Below are positions 35,628 to 44,737 of a stretch of DNA of 64,000 nucleotides, in pieces (positions within the stretch are counted from its first letter, which is position 1; the number at the start of each line of letters is the position of its first letter). Location of the stretch: the NCBI GenBank assembly GCA_016938135.1, contig JAFGVD010000003.1, forward strand, positions 62,001-126,000. Direction: 5' to 3'. Source of the DNA: Coriobacteriia bacterium. GTDB lineage: Bacteria; Actinomycetota; Coriobacteriia; Anaerosomatales; Anaerosomataceae. The notes below the pieces were generated by a model. It did not search any database and was not told where the DNA came from. It saw only the letters and a program-made list of their open reading frames with translations. The position numbers and the translations under genes were made by a program.

Positions 35628-36372
35628 CGCACGAGGCGGTGTCGGCGCTCAACATGGAGTGCAGCACGCTGCTGAGCGTGGCGGACATGCCCTTCTCGGC
35701 AAGCTCTTGCGCAGAACCGCTGGCCAGAACGCGCCCATCCTCAAGCACGACGTAGCGGTCAGGCATGGCACCTTCGGGCAGCTGATGGCTGCTCAGCAAG
35801 ACGCCTGACCCGCGTGCCGACGCCGCCCGTAGGGCCGTCCACAGCTCTGACGCCGAGACGGGATCGATGGGCCCGAAGGGCTCGTCGAGAAGCAGCAGCT
35901 TTGGCTGCAGCGCCAGCGCCATCACGAGCGCCAGCTTGTAGCGCATGCCGCGCGAGAACGTGGACGGGTAGGCATCCGCTGCATCAGCGATTCCGAAGTC
36001 GGTCAGCAGCCGTTCCGCTTCCGCCTCGCGCTCCTGAAGCCGGTTGGCGCGCAGCACGAACTTGATGTGCTCACGCGCGGAGAGGTCGTCATAAAACGGG
36101 GGAGTGTCGGTCACCAGTACCAGCTGCGAGCGCAGTTCGCGGTCGGCGTAGCGGAGCTCTTCGCCGGTCACGTGCACGGTGCCCTTGCTTGGGGCACTCC
36201 AGCCAGCGGCGCAGCGAAGCAGCGTGGATTTGCCCGCGCCGTTGCGGCCGATGAGCGCGACGATCTCGCCCGGCTCCACATCCAGCGTCACACCGCGCAA
36301 GACCAGGGCGCCGGTGTACTCGTATTCCACATCGCTAAGGGCGAGCAGTGCAGGGGTGGGCTCAGACATCAT
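35620..36372 (-). CDS. ABC transporter ATP-binding protein
   Basis: A 250-residue ATPase. It has Walker A GRNGAGKSTL, a Q-loop-like region with VTDTPPFYDDLSA, an ABC signature in the variant form FSRGMRYKLALVMAL, Walker B KLLLLDEPFGPIDP and the switch His in LLSSHQL. It pairs with the overlapping permease. Two adjacent ATG codons (36372, 36369) follow GAGGGAGA; either may be used. It faces the HerA-like gene across a 115-base divergent promoter region. Confidence 0.95.
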   Translation of the reverse strand: MMSEPTPALLALSDVEYEYTGALVLRGVTLDVEPGEIVALIGRNGAGKSTLLRCAAGWSAPSKGTVHVTGEELRYADRELRSQLVLVTDTPPFYDDLSAREHIKFVLRANRLQEREAEAERLLTDFGIADAADAYPSTFSRGMRYKLALVMALALQPKLLLLDEPFGPIDPVSASELWTALRAASARGSGVLLSSHQLPEGAMPDRYVVLEDGRVLASGSAQELAEKGMSATLSSVLHSMLSADTASCDA

Positions 36373-36487
36373 TCTCCCTCACTAGTTCCAGTCTCCCAGT
36401 CTAACCGACGCGTGTCGCGGCGTGTCGCGTCATACCCGCTCGGGAAAGAATCCCCTATCAGGCCGCCGCTGGATCAAGGGGAGACTT

Positions 36488-37999
36488 ATGACAGACACGT
36501 CTGACGGGTTGCTCATCGCGAAGAACGATTCCGAACTGAATCTGCTCCTAAGCATGGCCAATCGTCACGGCCTCGTTGCGGGTGCTACCGGCACCGGCAA
36601 GACCGTGACGCTTCAGATACTTGCCGAGAGATTCAGTCGCATGGGAGTGCCGGTGTTCGCAGCTGACATCAAAGGCGACCTGTCGGGTGTCTCACAGGCC
36701 GGGGGAGACAATCCCAAGGTCATCGAGCGTGTGGAGAAGCTGGGGCTGGGGCCGTACGACTACGGCGGCAGTCCCGTTGCGTTCTGGGATGTCTTTGGCG
36801 AGCAGGGCCATCCCGTCCGGACGACCGTCTCCGAGCTGGGACCGCTGCTGATCAGCCGGCTCCTCAACCTCAATGACATCCAGGAGGGCGTGCTCAACGT
36901 CGCGTTCCGCGTGGCGGATGACAACGGCCTTCTGCTGCTGGACCTCAAGGACCTGCGGGCGATCTTGCAGTTCGTCGGCGACAACTCGGCGGACCTCACC
37001 ACCGCATACGGGAACGTCTCGGCGGCCAGTGTCGGCGCCATCCAGCGAGGTCTGCTGGCGCTTGAGAACCAGGGAGCGAACGAGCTTCTCGGCGAACCTG
37101 CTCTGGATCTGTTCGATCTGATGCAGACCGACTCACAGGGCCGGGGAGTCATCAACATCCTCGCGGCCGACAGGCTGATGATGAACCCGAAGGTCTACTC
37201 CACCTTCCTGTTGTGGCTGCTCTCGGAGCTCTTCGAGCGGCTTGAGGAAGTGGGGGACCCGGACAAACCACGACTGGTCTTCTTCTTCGATGAGGCGCAT
37301 CTCCTGTTCGACGATGCACCCCCGGCGCTGCTGCAGAAGATCGAGCAGGTCGTCCGGCTGATCCGCAGCAAAGGCGTTGGCGTCTACTTCGTCACGCAGA
37401 ACCCCGTCGATATCCCGGACGCGGTGCTAGGCCAGCTGGGCAACAAGATCCAGCACGCGTTGCGCGCGTTCACACCCAAAGACCAGAAGGCCGTCCGGGC
37501 GATGGCCGAGACGTTCCGCCAGAACCCTGAAGTGGACGTGGAGACCGTTGTCACCGAGCTGGGTGTGGGCGAGGCGCTGGTCTCGATGCTGCAGGAAGAC
37601 GGCAGCCCCATGCCGGTGCAGCGGGCGCTCATCGTCCCGCCCTACGGGCGCATCGGGGCGATCACTGCCGCGGAGCGCGAGGCACTGGTGAAGGGTTCGG
37701 TGCTTTTCGGCCACTACGAGCAGGAAGTCGACAGGCAGTCCGCTTATGAGCAGCTCAAAGCGAGAGCGCAGCAGGCGGCTGAAGCCGCGGAGGCAGCTGC
37801 CGCGGCCGTGGCACAAGCAGAGATCGCCGAGCAGGCCGCCAAGCCTGCAGCGCCGGCCAAGCCGAAAGCGTCAACGCGCAAGCGTGAATCGATGGTTGAG
37901 GCCATGGGAAAGAGTGCGATCCGTGCACTGGGTAGCCAGGTGGGCCGTCAGATCGCGCGCGGCGTGCTAGGCACCATTCTCGGCACCACTAAGAAGTAG
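36488..37999 (+). CDS. HerA-like / DUF853 P-loop ATPase
   Basis: A 503-residue ATPase of the DUF853 group (helicase HerA-like C-terminal). It has a P-loop [10 protein letters not shown] at about 31-40, conserved [14 protein letters not shown], a Walker [13 protein letters not shown] and the TQNP sensor motif. The C-terminal 120 residues are Ala/Glu/Lys-rich and probably helical ([29 protein letters not shown]), followed by [38 protein letters not shown]853 proteins are widespread and uncharacterised; DNA translocation is inferred from the HerA/FtsK relationship. Start at ATG 36488 (MTDTSDG) after GGGGAG. Confidence 0.92.
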   Translation: MTDTSDGLLIAKNDSELNLLLSMANRHGLVAGATGTGKTVTLQILAERFSRMGVPVFAADIKGDLSGVSQAGGDNPKVIERVEKLGLGPYDYGGSPVAFWDVFGEQGHPVRTTVSELGPLLISRLLNLNDIQEGVLNVAFRVADDNGLLLLDLKDLRAILQFVGDNSADLTTAYGNVSAASVGAIQRGLLALENQGANELLGEPALDLFDLMQTDSQGRGVINILAADRLMMNPKVYSTFLLWLLSELFERLEEVGDPDKPRLVFFFDEAHLLFDDAPPALLQKIEQVVRLIRSKGVGVYFVTQNPVDIPDAVLGQLGNKIQHALRAFTPKDQKAVRAMAETFRQNPEVDVETVVTELGVGEALVSMLQEDGSPMPVQRALIVPPYGRIGAITAAEREALVKGSVLFGHYEQEVDRQSAYEQLKARAQQAAEAAEAAAAAVAQAEIAEQAAKPAAPAKPKASTRKRESMVEAMGKSAIRALGSQVGRQIARGVLGTILGTTKK

Positions 38000-38009
38000 G
38001 AGGCTCGTG

Positions 38010-38447
38010 ATGATAAAGGAGTTCAAAGAGTTCATCGCCAAAGGCAACGCCATAGACCTGGCGGTAGGCGTGGTGATAGGCGCGGCCTTCGGCGCCATCG
38101 TGGCATCGTTGGTGAGCGATATCCTCATGCCTGTGGTGGGGTTGTTGCTAGGCCAGGTCGACTTCGCGAACTTGTTCATCGTCCTGAAAGAAGGCTCGGT
38201 TGCAGCGCCGTATGCCACGCTTGCAGCTGCGCAGGACGCCGGCGCAGTGACGATGAACTACGGTCTGTTCGTGAACGCGATCGTGGCGTTCGTCATCGTG
38301 GCGTTCGTCATCTTCCTTGTGGTGAAGGGCGTCAATAAGGCCCGTGCCACAGAGGAAGAAGAGGTCACCACCAAAGAGTGTCCGTACTGCCTGAGCGCCG
38401 TGCCGCTGGCAGCCACAAGGTGTCCGGCCTGCACGTCGGATCTGTAG
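38010..38447 (+). CDS. mscL: Large-conductance mechanosensitive channel MscL with a C-terminal zinc ribbon
   Basis: This forms a homopentameric stretch-gated pore that releases solutes on osmotic downshock. The N-terminal amphipathic segment and TM1 carry the signature [28 protein letters not shown], and TM2 is [23 protein letters not shown]. The usual charged C-terminal helix is replaced by a short acidic linker and a two-CxxC zinc-ribbon ([18 protein letters not shown]). The gene is 145 residues long, starting at ATG 38010 after AGGAGG, 10 bases downstream of the HerA-like ATPase gene. Confidence 0.95.
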   Translation: MIKEFKEFIAKGNAIDLAVGVVIGAAFGAIVASLVSDILMPVVGLLLGQVDFANLFIVLKEGSVAAPYATLAAAQDAGAVTMNYGLFVNAIVAFVIVAFVIFLVVKGVNKARATEEEEVTTKECPYCLSAVPLAATRCPACTSDL

Positions 38448-38473
38448 GCGTGACGTCTCGGGTGACTTCGAGG

Positions 38474-39331
38474 CTAGGTGCGTCCCACTGATCGGTAGAC
38501 GTCCCTGGCCACCAGGGCTGCGATTGCGAAGAGCATGTGTGTCGCGATCCAGCCCAGATCCATGGCGGCGGTTAGCCCGCTGCCTGACCAGTCCGCGTAC
38601 GCATAGTAGGAGTCGGTCAAGGCGAACACCAGCGCACCGACGACGATGATCCACCAGGGCCATGCGAACCGTGCAGCACCGAGCTGCCTGATCACAAGCG
38701 CCAGCGCCACCGCGGGTGCGAGCATGAACACGATATCGCCCAGCGGGTAGAACGTGCTCACGAGTTTGCCGAGCACGCTGAGCTCGTCTGCGCCTGCAGG
38801 AAAGATGAAGGGCTTGAGCAGGGCGAGGTAGACGACCGCCACTCCAACCACAGCCACGGCGCCGCCCAGAAGCACAGGCTTGCGCGTTTTGACCAGGCCT
38901 GAATAGGAGCGGATGGCAAGAATCATCGCCGTGAGGAAGAGGAAGTACTCCATCGGGTAGAAGAAGTCCGCGATGCTCGGGTACGGATCCAGTCCCATCC
39001 CAAGCTCCAGGACGGCCCACACCACATCGCCGATCGCGAAAGCGGTCATGCCCGCGGCAATGAGCAGCCATTGGCGCCCGACGCTCTCTCTCCACCCAAG
39101 CTTGGACGCGACCCACACCGCGATAGCCGCACACAGGGGTTGCAGGAGGATGCCGAAGACGTAGACAGCATCCGATGCCGTTGCGGCAAGCTTGTCTGCA
39201 AGAGACAGGGTGTTGAGGATATGGAATACGGTGAGCAGTGTGAACAGGGCGGCGGTGATGCGCATCGTCCGGGTGGAGATGATCGCTGGCCTGCGTGGCG
39301 CCTGCTTGTTGATGTTGGTCTGCGCCGTCAT
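38474..39331 (-). CDS. Polytopic membrane protein, sensor-type, unknown function
   Basis: A 285-residue protein with about eight hydrophobic helices. It has features seen in membrane sensor regions of signalling proteins (paired Tyr/Asp positions such as DPYPSIADFFYPMEYF and FALTDSYYAYADW), but no GGDEF, EAL or kinase domain follows. It may be a stand-alone sensor or an orphaned input domain. The ATG overlaps the stop of the upstream small gene (minus strand), indicating translational coupling. Confidence 0.75.
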   Translation of the reverse strand: MTAQTNINKQAPRRPAIISTRTMRITAALFTLLTVFHILNTLSLADKLAATASDAVYVFGILLQPLCAAIAVWVASKLGWRESVGRQWLLIAAGMTAFAIGDVVWAVLELGMGLDPYPSIADFFYPMEYFLFLTAMILAIRSYSGLVKTRKPVLLGGAVAVVGVAVVYLALLKPFIFPAGADELSVLGKLVSTFYPLGDIVFMLAPAVALALVIRQLGAARFAWPWWIIVVGALVFALTDSYYAYADWSGSGLTAAMDLGWIATHMLFAIAALVARDVYRSVGRT

Positions 39332-39558
39332 GTCAGGCTCCGTTCTATCTCTGCGATCAATCCGTCGATCGCCTCTCTTGGCGCCACAGGGCCCAGCAGT
39401 CGTCGGGCGTTGACCTCAAGTGCCGCAAGGTCGTTGATGTCAAGGTCATCGGCGGTCTTGCCAAGAGACAGTGCGGTCGCGCGCACGCAGGTGTCAGCGA
39501 CGATCTCGCCCACATAGGGCGTCAAGGCGCTGATGACGGACTCACGTAGGCCTGTCAC
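39328..39558 (-). CDS. Small helical protein of unknown function
   Basis: A 76-residue protein, MTGLRESVISALTPYVGEIVADTCVRATALSLGKTADDLDINDLAALEVNARRLLG... and so on. I chose the GTG at 39558 because GGAAGG lies six bases upstream. The longer track start overlaps the LysR gene and lacks an SD. It is all-helical and mildly acidic. It is coupled by a four-base overlap to the membrane protein, so the two probably act together. No family recognised. Confidence 0.7.
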   Translation of the reverse strand: MTGLRESVISALTPYVGEIVADTCVRATALSLGKTADDLDINDLAALEVNARRLLGPVAPREAIDGLIAEIERSLT

Positions 39559-39661
39559 GGTTTCCCTTCCTGCTCCTGCCTGGATGAAGCTTCCTTCATC
39601 TAGAATCGGCATCTTCATCTTCGAAATCAATCTGTATCTGGATTGCGAAGTGCTCCGTGGA

Positions 39662-40594
39662 TCAACCGATGGTGGGTCCACGTCTGGGCAGCGCTTCTGT
39701 GACCTCATGCAGGGTCTCCAGGGCGGTGGAGACGATGGGATTGCTGCCGCTGCCGCGACGGATCACGGCCACTTCCCGGCGAGTGATGTCCATGTCCGTG
39801 GGGACGTGGAAGACGATGCCCGGGTAGTCCGCGAACAGCGCCAGTGGCGGCACAAGGGTGACGCCTAGTCCCTGTGCGACGCAAGCTAGGATGACCTGGT
39901 AGTCGTTGCTCTGCAAATTGAGCTTGGGCTCGAACCCGGCCTCGTGTCCTACGCTGCGGGTGACCTCCATGAACGGCGCCCCTTCGCGCCCGACGACCCA
40001 CTCTTCGGTCTTGAAGTCGGCCACCGCAACGGGACCTGCCGCAAGGGGATGGGAGGCCGGAACCGCGAGGTAGATCGGCTCAGACATCAAGACGTGACGC
40101 TCAACGCCCGGATCCTCAGGGACCGGCAGGTGGTCGAACTCGTAGGTGACCACGACGTCTATCTCGCGCACCTTGAGCAGCGGGATCGACTCCTCCGGTT
40201 CGAGGTCAGTCATGGCGAGCTCAAGGCGGGGGTGGCGGTCACGCAACAGCGCGAGCGCGGGCGCAAGCAGTGCCCGTGCCGCAGTGGGGAAGGCGCATAT
40301 GCGCAGCCGACCCGCAACGCCGTGCGAGATGTCGCTCAGGTCCGCTTCGGCTTCTTCAAGGACCGCGAGCACTCGCTCAGTGTGGTCCACAAGCCGCTTG
40401 CCTGCAGGAGTGAGTCGCACTCCGCGCCCCATGCGCTCCAGCAGCTGTGTGCCTGCCTCGCGCTCGAGGGCGGCCATGTGCTGGCTGACTGCCGAGGGCG
40501 TGAGGTAGAGCGCCTCGGCAGCAGCGGCGATCCCGCCACGGGCCGCGACCTCACGAAGGATACTCATGCGATGGACGTTTAGCATTAAGTGCAT
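39662..40594 (-). CDS. LysR family transcriptional regulator
   Basis: A 310-residue LysR regulator. The winged-helix N-terminus is LNVHRMSILREVAARGGIAAAAEALYLTPSAVSQHMAALEREAGTQLLER. The C-terminal effector-binding domain is of periplasmic-binding-protein type (LRICAFPTAARALLAPAL...). LysR proteins usually activate a divergent gene. The divergent neighbour here is a remnant (see 40692), so the real target may have been lost or lie elsewhere. The start (40594, MHLMLNVHRM) is chosen by family alignment; no clear SD is visible. Confidence 0.92.
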   Translation of the reverse strand: MHLMLNVHRMSILREVAARGGIAAAAEALYLTPSAVSQHMAALEREAGTQLLERMGRGVRLTPAGKRLVDHTERVLAVLEEAEADLSDISHGVAGRLRICAFPTAARALLAPALALLRDRHPRLELAMTDLEPEESIPLLKVREIDVVVTYEFDHLPVPEDPGVERHVLMSEPIYLAVPASHPLAAGPVAVADFKTEEWVVGREGAPFMEVTRSVGHEAGFEPKLNLQSNDYQVILACVAQGLGVTLVPPLALFADYPGIVFHVPTDMDITRREVAVIRRGSGSNPIVSTALETLHEVTEALPRRGPTIG

Positions 40595-40691
40595 CTTACG
40601 AAATGGCGAGGAAAGCGACAATGCCACTGAGCCTTCTTGAGGCGAGACCATATAGCCGACGAAGCTGAGGTCGCGTCTTCAGGCATCGTAC

Positions 40692-41015
40692 GTGGTCGTC
40701 TCGCGTCCGGTTCTGAATCCCATCCAGATGATGCCCGGCGCGGAGAACGTGGCGCTGCTCATGCCCCTGGGCACAGGCGACCTCGACGATGTGAGCGGTG
40801 ATCTTGTGCTGGACTCCTCGGCCAAGCCGAGCCTGTCTCACGGTGCTACCGTCTACCTGGATGCCCAGGGCGACATCTCTGGCATGCTCACGCGTGTCAC
40901 CGAGGCGGGCGGTAGGACTCTGGACGAGCCTGTGAACATGGGCAAGATGGTGGGGTGGATCGCGTTCTTCGAGGACTCCGAGGGCAACCGGGTCGGGCTG
41001 CACCAGTCCGCGTGA
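40692..41015 (+). pseudogene. Truncated VOC/glyoxalase-fold protein
   Basis: About 107 residues. The C-terminal half has the VOC family pattern (ATVYLDAQGDISGMLTRVTEAGGRTLDEPVNMGKMVGWIAFFEDSEGNRVGLHQ). The normal N-terminal beta-alpha-beta unit of about 35 residues is missing, and no start with an SD is visible upstream. It sits divergently from the LysR gene, where a regulated gene would be expected. It could still be expressed as a short protein from the GTG at 40692, but degeneration is more likely. Confidence 0.55.
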
Positions 41016-41048
41016 AGCGCTGATCAGCCGCGCCGCTTGAATCGGCCC

Positions 41049-42314
41049 CTACGCTGCCAGGGTCGTATGGATGTCGTTGGTGATCACGGGTTCCGCGATC
41101 GGCTCGGGAGCCTTGGTGAGAAACGTCCCGGTAGCAGCGAGCAGGCACAACAACGCCGCCACGGCATATGCCGCCGTGTACGAGCCCGTGGAGTCGACGA
41201 TGCTGCCGGCAACCATCGAGCCGAACACGCCGCCTACGCCCCACGCCGTGAACACCAGTCCGTAGTTCACTCCAAGGTGCGAGGTGCCAAAGAAGCTCGC
41301 CGTCGCCGAGGGGAACAGCGCGAGGTTGGCGCCGTAGCAAAAGCCGATACCCGCAGCCACCGGGATCAGCGACAGCGGCGTTGCCGCGACGGTGACTGCA
41401 CCCATCATGAGCGCCTGTGTCACGAACACCACGAACATGGTGCGCGTCTCTCCAAAGCGATCTGCCGCGGTGCCGGCGACGATACGGCCCGAGGCATTGC
41501 CCACGGCGAGGACTGCGACCAACCCGAAGCCCATATCGATGCCGGGAAGCTGCGCAGCGGCGATCTTCGCCATGTGCCCGATGATCATCAGCCCCGCGAA
41601 CGCTGAGAACGCGTACATCAGCCAGAGCAACACGAACTGCCGGGTCTTCAGCATCTCTCGCCAGCCCAGGTCCTGACGGGCCGGGTGGGTATGCGAAGCG
41701 TCGCTCGCGGCCTTCGCCATCGTTGCCATGTGCTCGGCCGGGGGGTTGATGAGCAACTGCGAGAACGAAACGATGGCCACAAGAAACGCGCCGCCCAGCA
41801 GCCGGAGCGTGGTCGCAATACCTGCCGAGTGGATCAGCGCTGATGTGAGCGGTGCGATGTAGACAGAGGCGAGGCCGAATCCGCTCACAACGAGGCCCGT
41901 GATGAACCCCTTGCGCCTGGCGGGGAACCACTTCACGGCGGCGGGCGTGGCCGCGGCGTATCCCAGGCCGATGCCCGTACCGCCCATTACGCCGAAGCCC
42001 ATAATCATCGGCCATGCTGCGTCTGCGCTGGCGAACGATGCTGTGATCAGGCCGGCGCCGGTGAGCAGGCCGCCAAGCGTCGCAACCATCCGGGGACCGA
42101 AGCGGTCTTGTGCCCGTCCTGCGAAGACCATGGAAAGCGCGAACATCCCCACGGCGGTCGCATACGGCAGGCTGGACTGTCCTGCCGACCAGCTCCATTC
42201 CGCATTCAGTGCTTTGGCGATGACGCTCCAGGAGTACAAGACGCCCAGTGCAAGGTTGATGCCCAGGCCTGCAAACGTGACTACCCAGCCACGTGGGGAA
42301 GTGCGAGGGTTCAT
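41049..42314 (-). CDS. MFS transporter, OFA (oxalate/formate antiporter) family
   Basis: A 421-residue transporter with twelve expected helices. The N-terminal part (NPRTSPRGWVVTFAGLGINLALGVLYSWSVIAKAL) and the GGxxxGxGIGLGYAAATPAAVKWFPARRKGFITGLVVSGFG block identify the OFA subfamily, which exchanges small carboxylates such as oxalate and formate. The exact substrate is unknown. I place the start at ATG 42314 after GGAG; the track's 532-residue version adds unrelated sequence that crosses a hairpin and the rubrerythrin gene. Confidence 0.92.
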   Translation of the reverse strand: MNPRTSPRGWVVTFAGLGINLALGVLYSWSVIAKALNAEWSWSAGQSSLPYATAVGMFALSMVFAGRAQDRFGPRMVATLGGLLTGAGLITASFASADAAWPMIMGFGVMGGTGIGLGYAAATPAAVKWFPARRKGFITGLVVSGFGLASVYIAPLTSALIHSAGIATTLRLLGGAFLVAIVSFSQLLINPPAEHMATMAKAASDASHTHPARQDLGWREMLKTRQFVLLWLMYAFSAFAGLMIIGHMAKIAAAQLPGIDMGFGLVAVLAVGNASGRIVAGTAADRFGETRTMFVVFVTQALMMGAVTVAATPLSLIPVAAGIGFCYGANLALFPSATASFFGTSHLGVNYGLVFTAWGVGGVFGSMVAGSIVDSTGSYTAAYAVAALLCLLAATGTFLTKAPEPIAEPVITNDIHTTLAA

Positions 42315-42469
42315 AAGGGCTCCAGAGTCCTTAAGACGGATACGTTGCGCGGCTTTCGGGCCCCCAGTGAGCCGCCGCACGTTAGGCGCAGTCTGCCATG
42401 CATGAGCGGAGAGACAAACCTTTGGAGCCCCAAGTGGCGGTACTACGACGGTGAACGGCATCTGACGCG

Positions 42470-42504
42470 GATCACCCGCATCGCCAGCGGCGATGCGGGT
42501 GATC
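42470..42504 (-). terminator. Perfect 16-bp hairpin downstream of rubrerythrin
   Basis: GATCACCCGCATCGCC AGC GGCGATGCGGGTGATC. It lies 31 bases after the rubrerythrin stop and 155 before the transporter start, both on the minus strand. There is no following T-run, so it may act as a terminator without a U-tract, an mRNA 3' stabiliser, or a protein-binding palindrome. Confidence 0.6.
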
Positions 42505-42535
42505 GAGTTGGTACAGATAAGACCCCGAAGAGCGT

Positions 42536-43108
42536 CTAGTAGTTCTCTGCCAGCAGCTCGTAGTAGGACTGCGGGTGCAGGCATGCCGGGCACTCCTCGG
42601 GCGCCTCGGTGCCGCGGTGGACGTAGCCACAGTTGCGGCACTTCCACAGCACTTCTTCGCCGCGCCGGAAGACAAGGCCAGCCTCCACGTTCGCAAGCAG
42701 CTTGCGGTATCGCGCCTCGTGGTGCTCCTCGACTTCGGCGATCTCACGCCACGCGGTGGCGATGTCGGCAAAGCCTTCAGCTTCGGCCACGCGCGCAAAG
42801 TCGGGGTAGAGCGTGCCCCACTCCTCAAGCTCGCCGTCCGCGGCGGCAAGGAGGTTCTCGGCAGTCGTGCCGATGCGGCCCGCCGGATAGGTGGCGGTTA
42901 TCTCGGCGTTTCCGCCTTCAAGGAATTTGAAGAAGACCTTCGCGTGCTCCTTCTCGTTATCGGCAGTCTCGGTGAACAGCGCCGAGATCTGCTCAAAGCC
43001 TTCTTTCTTGGCAGCGCTGGCGAAGTAGTTGTAGCGCATGCGCGCCTGGCTCTCACCGGCGAAGGACTTCAGTAGGTTCTTTTCAGTCTGCGTGCCTTTG
43101 ATGCTCAT
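42536..43108 (-). CDS. rbr: Rubrerythrin
   Basis: A peroxide-scavenging diiron protein typical of anaerobes, 190 residues. The N-terminal four-helix diiron domain shows the ligand motifs ESQARMRYNYFAS, DNEKEHAKVFF and EIAEVEEHHEARY. The C-terminal rubredoxin-like domain has two CxxC pairs (CRNCGYVHRGTEAPEECPAC). Start at ATG 43108 (MSIKGTQTEKNLLKSFAGE) after GGGAGG. Electrons normally come from rubredoxin or NADH-linked partners, none of which is adjacent. Confidence 0.97.
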   Translation of the reverse strand: MSIKGTQTEKNLLKSFAGESQARMRYNYFASAAKKEGFEQISALFTETADNEKEHAKVFFKFLEGGNAEITATYPAGRIGTTAENLLAAADGELEEWGTLYPDFARVAEAEGFADIATAWREIAEVEEHHEARYRKLLANVEAGLVFRRGEEVLWKCRNCGYVHRGTEAPEECPACLHPQSYYELLAENY

Positions 43109-43207
43109 GGGCGACCTCCCGGTCATCAGGGGATAGGGACAATAATAGTGCTTACCCCAAGTCTACCCGCCGCTCACGGCAGCTCAATACCGCGTGAGGA
43201 TGATGTT

Positions 43208-44071
43208 TTACAGCGCGTGCCACCAGCCGGAGTGGCCTTTGACGTAGAACTCGATGCTGCCCTTGGCGAGCAACCCGCCCAGGAAGCCTTTCACCGTGGT
43301 GACCGCGAGCCAGTATTGCGCGGGGTTGTCCGAGAGGCATCTATCCGCCGAGATGAGCGCGATGATCTCCTCGGTGGTGCGCGCCTGGTCAAGCAGCTGC
43401 AGCACGAGCGCCTCGATCCCTTTGATCTGACGGATGTGGTGCTCGATGTGGCGCAGACTGTCGGCCTGGCTCACGGGATGGCCGTGCGCGGGCACGAGCC
43501 ACTCGTATTCCATGCCGGCGATCGCTTCCAGAGAGGCCACTACCAGATCCGGGTCGATGGCGTAGGGAAGCGGATGCCGCTCCCACAACTCCTCAAGATA
43601 GAGCGCGTCGCCGGAGAAGAGCACCCCGTCGCGTGTCAGAAAGCCGCAGTGTCCAAGGGTGTGTCCGGGGAGGGGGACCACGGTTGCGCGCGGGTCGTCC
43701 CAGTCCTCCAGGTAGCCGTCCACCTTACATGGCTCGCCACGGAACAGCCTGGTGATCAGAAGGTCGCTGGGCTTGGCCCACGAGAACATCCCGCGGATGT
43801 TGACCTCGGGGTTCTCTATCAGCGTCGCGTCATCGCGTGCGGCCCACACGCTGGCGCCCATGTCGCGGATGAACGCTCCTGCCGAGAAGTGATCGGCGTG
43901 CCCGTGGGTGATGCCGAGTCGATCGACGCCGATACCCTCGTAGACGGACTCGTCCGGGCTGGTGTCGATGGCCAGTCCGAGGACGAAGCCGGCGTTGGTC
44001 AATCCGGGGACGTAGCGCGTGTCCCCAGCAAGAGGCTGTGCATCACGAGGTATCTTCACCGCAGGTGACAT
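43208..44071 (-). CDS. Metallo-beta-lactamase fold hydrolase
   Basis: A 287-residue MBL-fold protein with the metal-binding motif THGHADHF, a second His in LPGHTLGHCGF and Asp/His at SGDALYLEE and PAHGHPVS. Members with a C-terminal helical extension like this (about 190-270, IEALVLQLLDQARTTEEIIALISADRC) include glyoxalase-II-like and LACTB2-like enzymes. The substrate is unknown. It starts three bases after the TetR gene, so both are in one transcript. Confidence 0.9.
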   Translation of the reverse strand: MSPAVKIPRDAQPLAGDTRYVPGLTNAGFVLGLAIDTSPDESVYEGIGVDRLGITHGHADHFSAGAFIRDMGASVWAARDDATLIENPEVNIRGMFSWAKPSDLLITRLFRGEPCKVDGYLEDWDDPRATVVPLPGHTLGHCGFLTRDGVLFSGDALYLEELWERHPLPYAIDPDLVVASLEAIAGMEYEWLVPAHGHPVSQADSLRHIEHHIRQIKGIEALVLQLLDQARTTEEIIALISADRCLSDNPAQYWLAVTTVKGFLGGLLAKGSIEFYVKGHSGWWHAL

Positions 44072-44074
44072 GGC

Positions 44075-44659
44075 TTAGGCGCTCACTGCCATGGAGGCAA
44101 GGCGCAAGACCTGCTCGGCCACGAACTCCAGGGACTTGTCCGGGTCGAACACGAGCCAGTCCAGGGCAGCCGTGACGGTCATGCCGAACAGTGCCGAGGC
44201 TGCGAAGTCAGGATCGATGTCGGACCTGATCGCGCCGTTTTTCACGCCGTCGTCGATCGCGTCGCGGATGAAGCCGATGATCTCGCGGCGCAGAAGCACC
44301 AGCGTCTCTCGCCACATGCGGTCTTCTCGCCAGAGCTCCGTCACGAGCATCTTGGCGAATGCGCGATTCTCCCTGATCCACTCCAGTTCCGCGCGGATGA
44401 GGGCATCGATGCGTGACATGGGATCGTAGGCGCCTGCCGCTGCGGTCCGGAAGTGGACAACGAGTGGCGCGAGTTGCTCGGCGATCAGCGCCTCGACGAG
44501 CTCGGCTTTGCCCGCGAAGTGGTAGTAGACCGTGCCCTTGGCCACGCCGGCCCGGTCGACGATCTCATCCACCGTCGTACCGCTGAAACCCTTCTCGCTG
44601 ATCAGCTGAAGGGCCGCGTCGAACATACGGCTTCGGGTGTTCTCGGCTCGCGTGGCCAC
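44075..44659 (-). CDS. TetR/AcrR family transcriptional regulator
   Basis: A 194-residue TetR regulator. The HTH region is FDAALQLISEKGFSGTTVDEIVDRAGVAKGTVYYHFAGKAELVEALI, and the ligand domain follows. It lies downstream of the YhgE/Pip gene on the same strand. A 14-bp palindrome (47012-47025) in front of that gene is the likely operator, which would make this the repressor of the exporter-like protein. It is co-transcribed with the MBL hydrolase. Confidence 0.95.
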   Translation of the reverse strand: MATRAENTRSRMFDAALQLISEKGFSGTTVDEIVDRAGVAKGTVYYHFAGKAELVEALIAEQLAPLVVHFRTAAAGAYDPMSRIDALIRAELEWIRENRAFAKMLVTELWREDRMWRETLVLLRREIIGFIRDAIDDGVKNGAIRSDIDPDFAASALFGMTVTAALDWLVFDPDKSLEFVAEQVLRLASMAVSA

Positions 44660-44694
44660 GGGTACTCCTCTTGTCGGGCTTCTCTTGCGATTCT

Positions 44695-44729
44695 AGCGGA
44701 GCGCCGGACCACGCGCCCGACGCTCCGCT
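44695..44729 (-). terminator. Hairpin after the YhgE/Pip gene
   Basis: AGCGGAGCG pairs with CGCTCCGCT, separated by 17 bases. It lies eight bases downstream of the YhgE/Pip stop and 36 bases upstream of the TetR start; read-through would give a low level of regulator. Confidence 0.6.
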
Positions 44730-44737
44730 CTTTGTCG

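Noticed and set aside
39559-39708. N-terminal extension of the small helical protein
   Set aside because: It overlaps the 3' end of the LysR gene, lacks an SD, and a better start with GGAAGG exists at 39558.
42315-42647. N-terminal extension of the OFA transporter
   Set aside because: It crosses the perfect hairpin and the rubrerythrin stop region and has no transporter-like sequence; ATG 42314 has its own SD.
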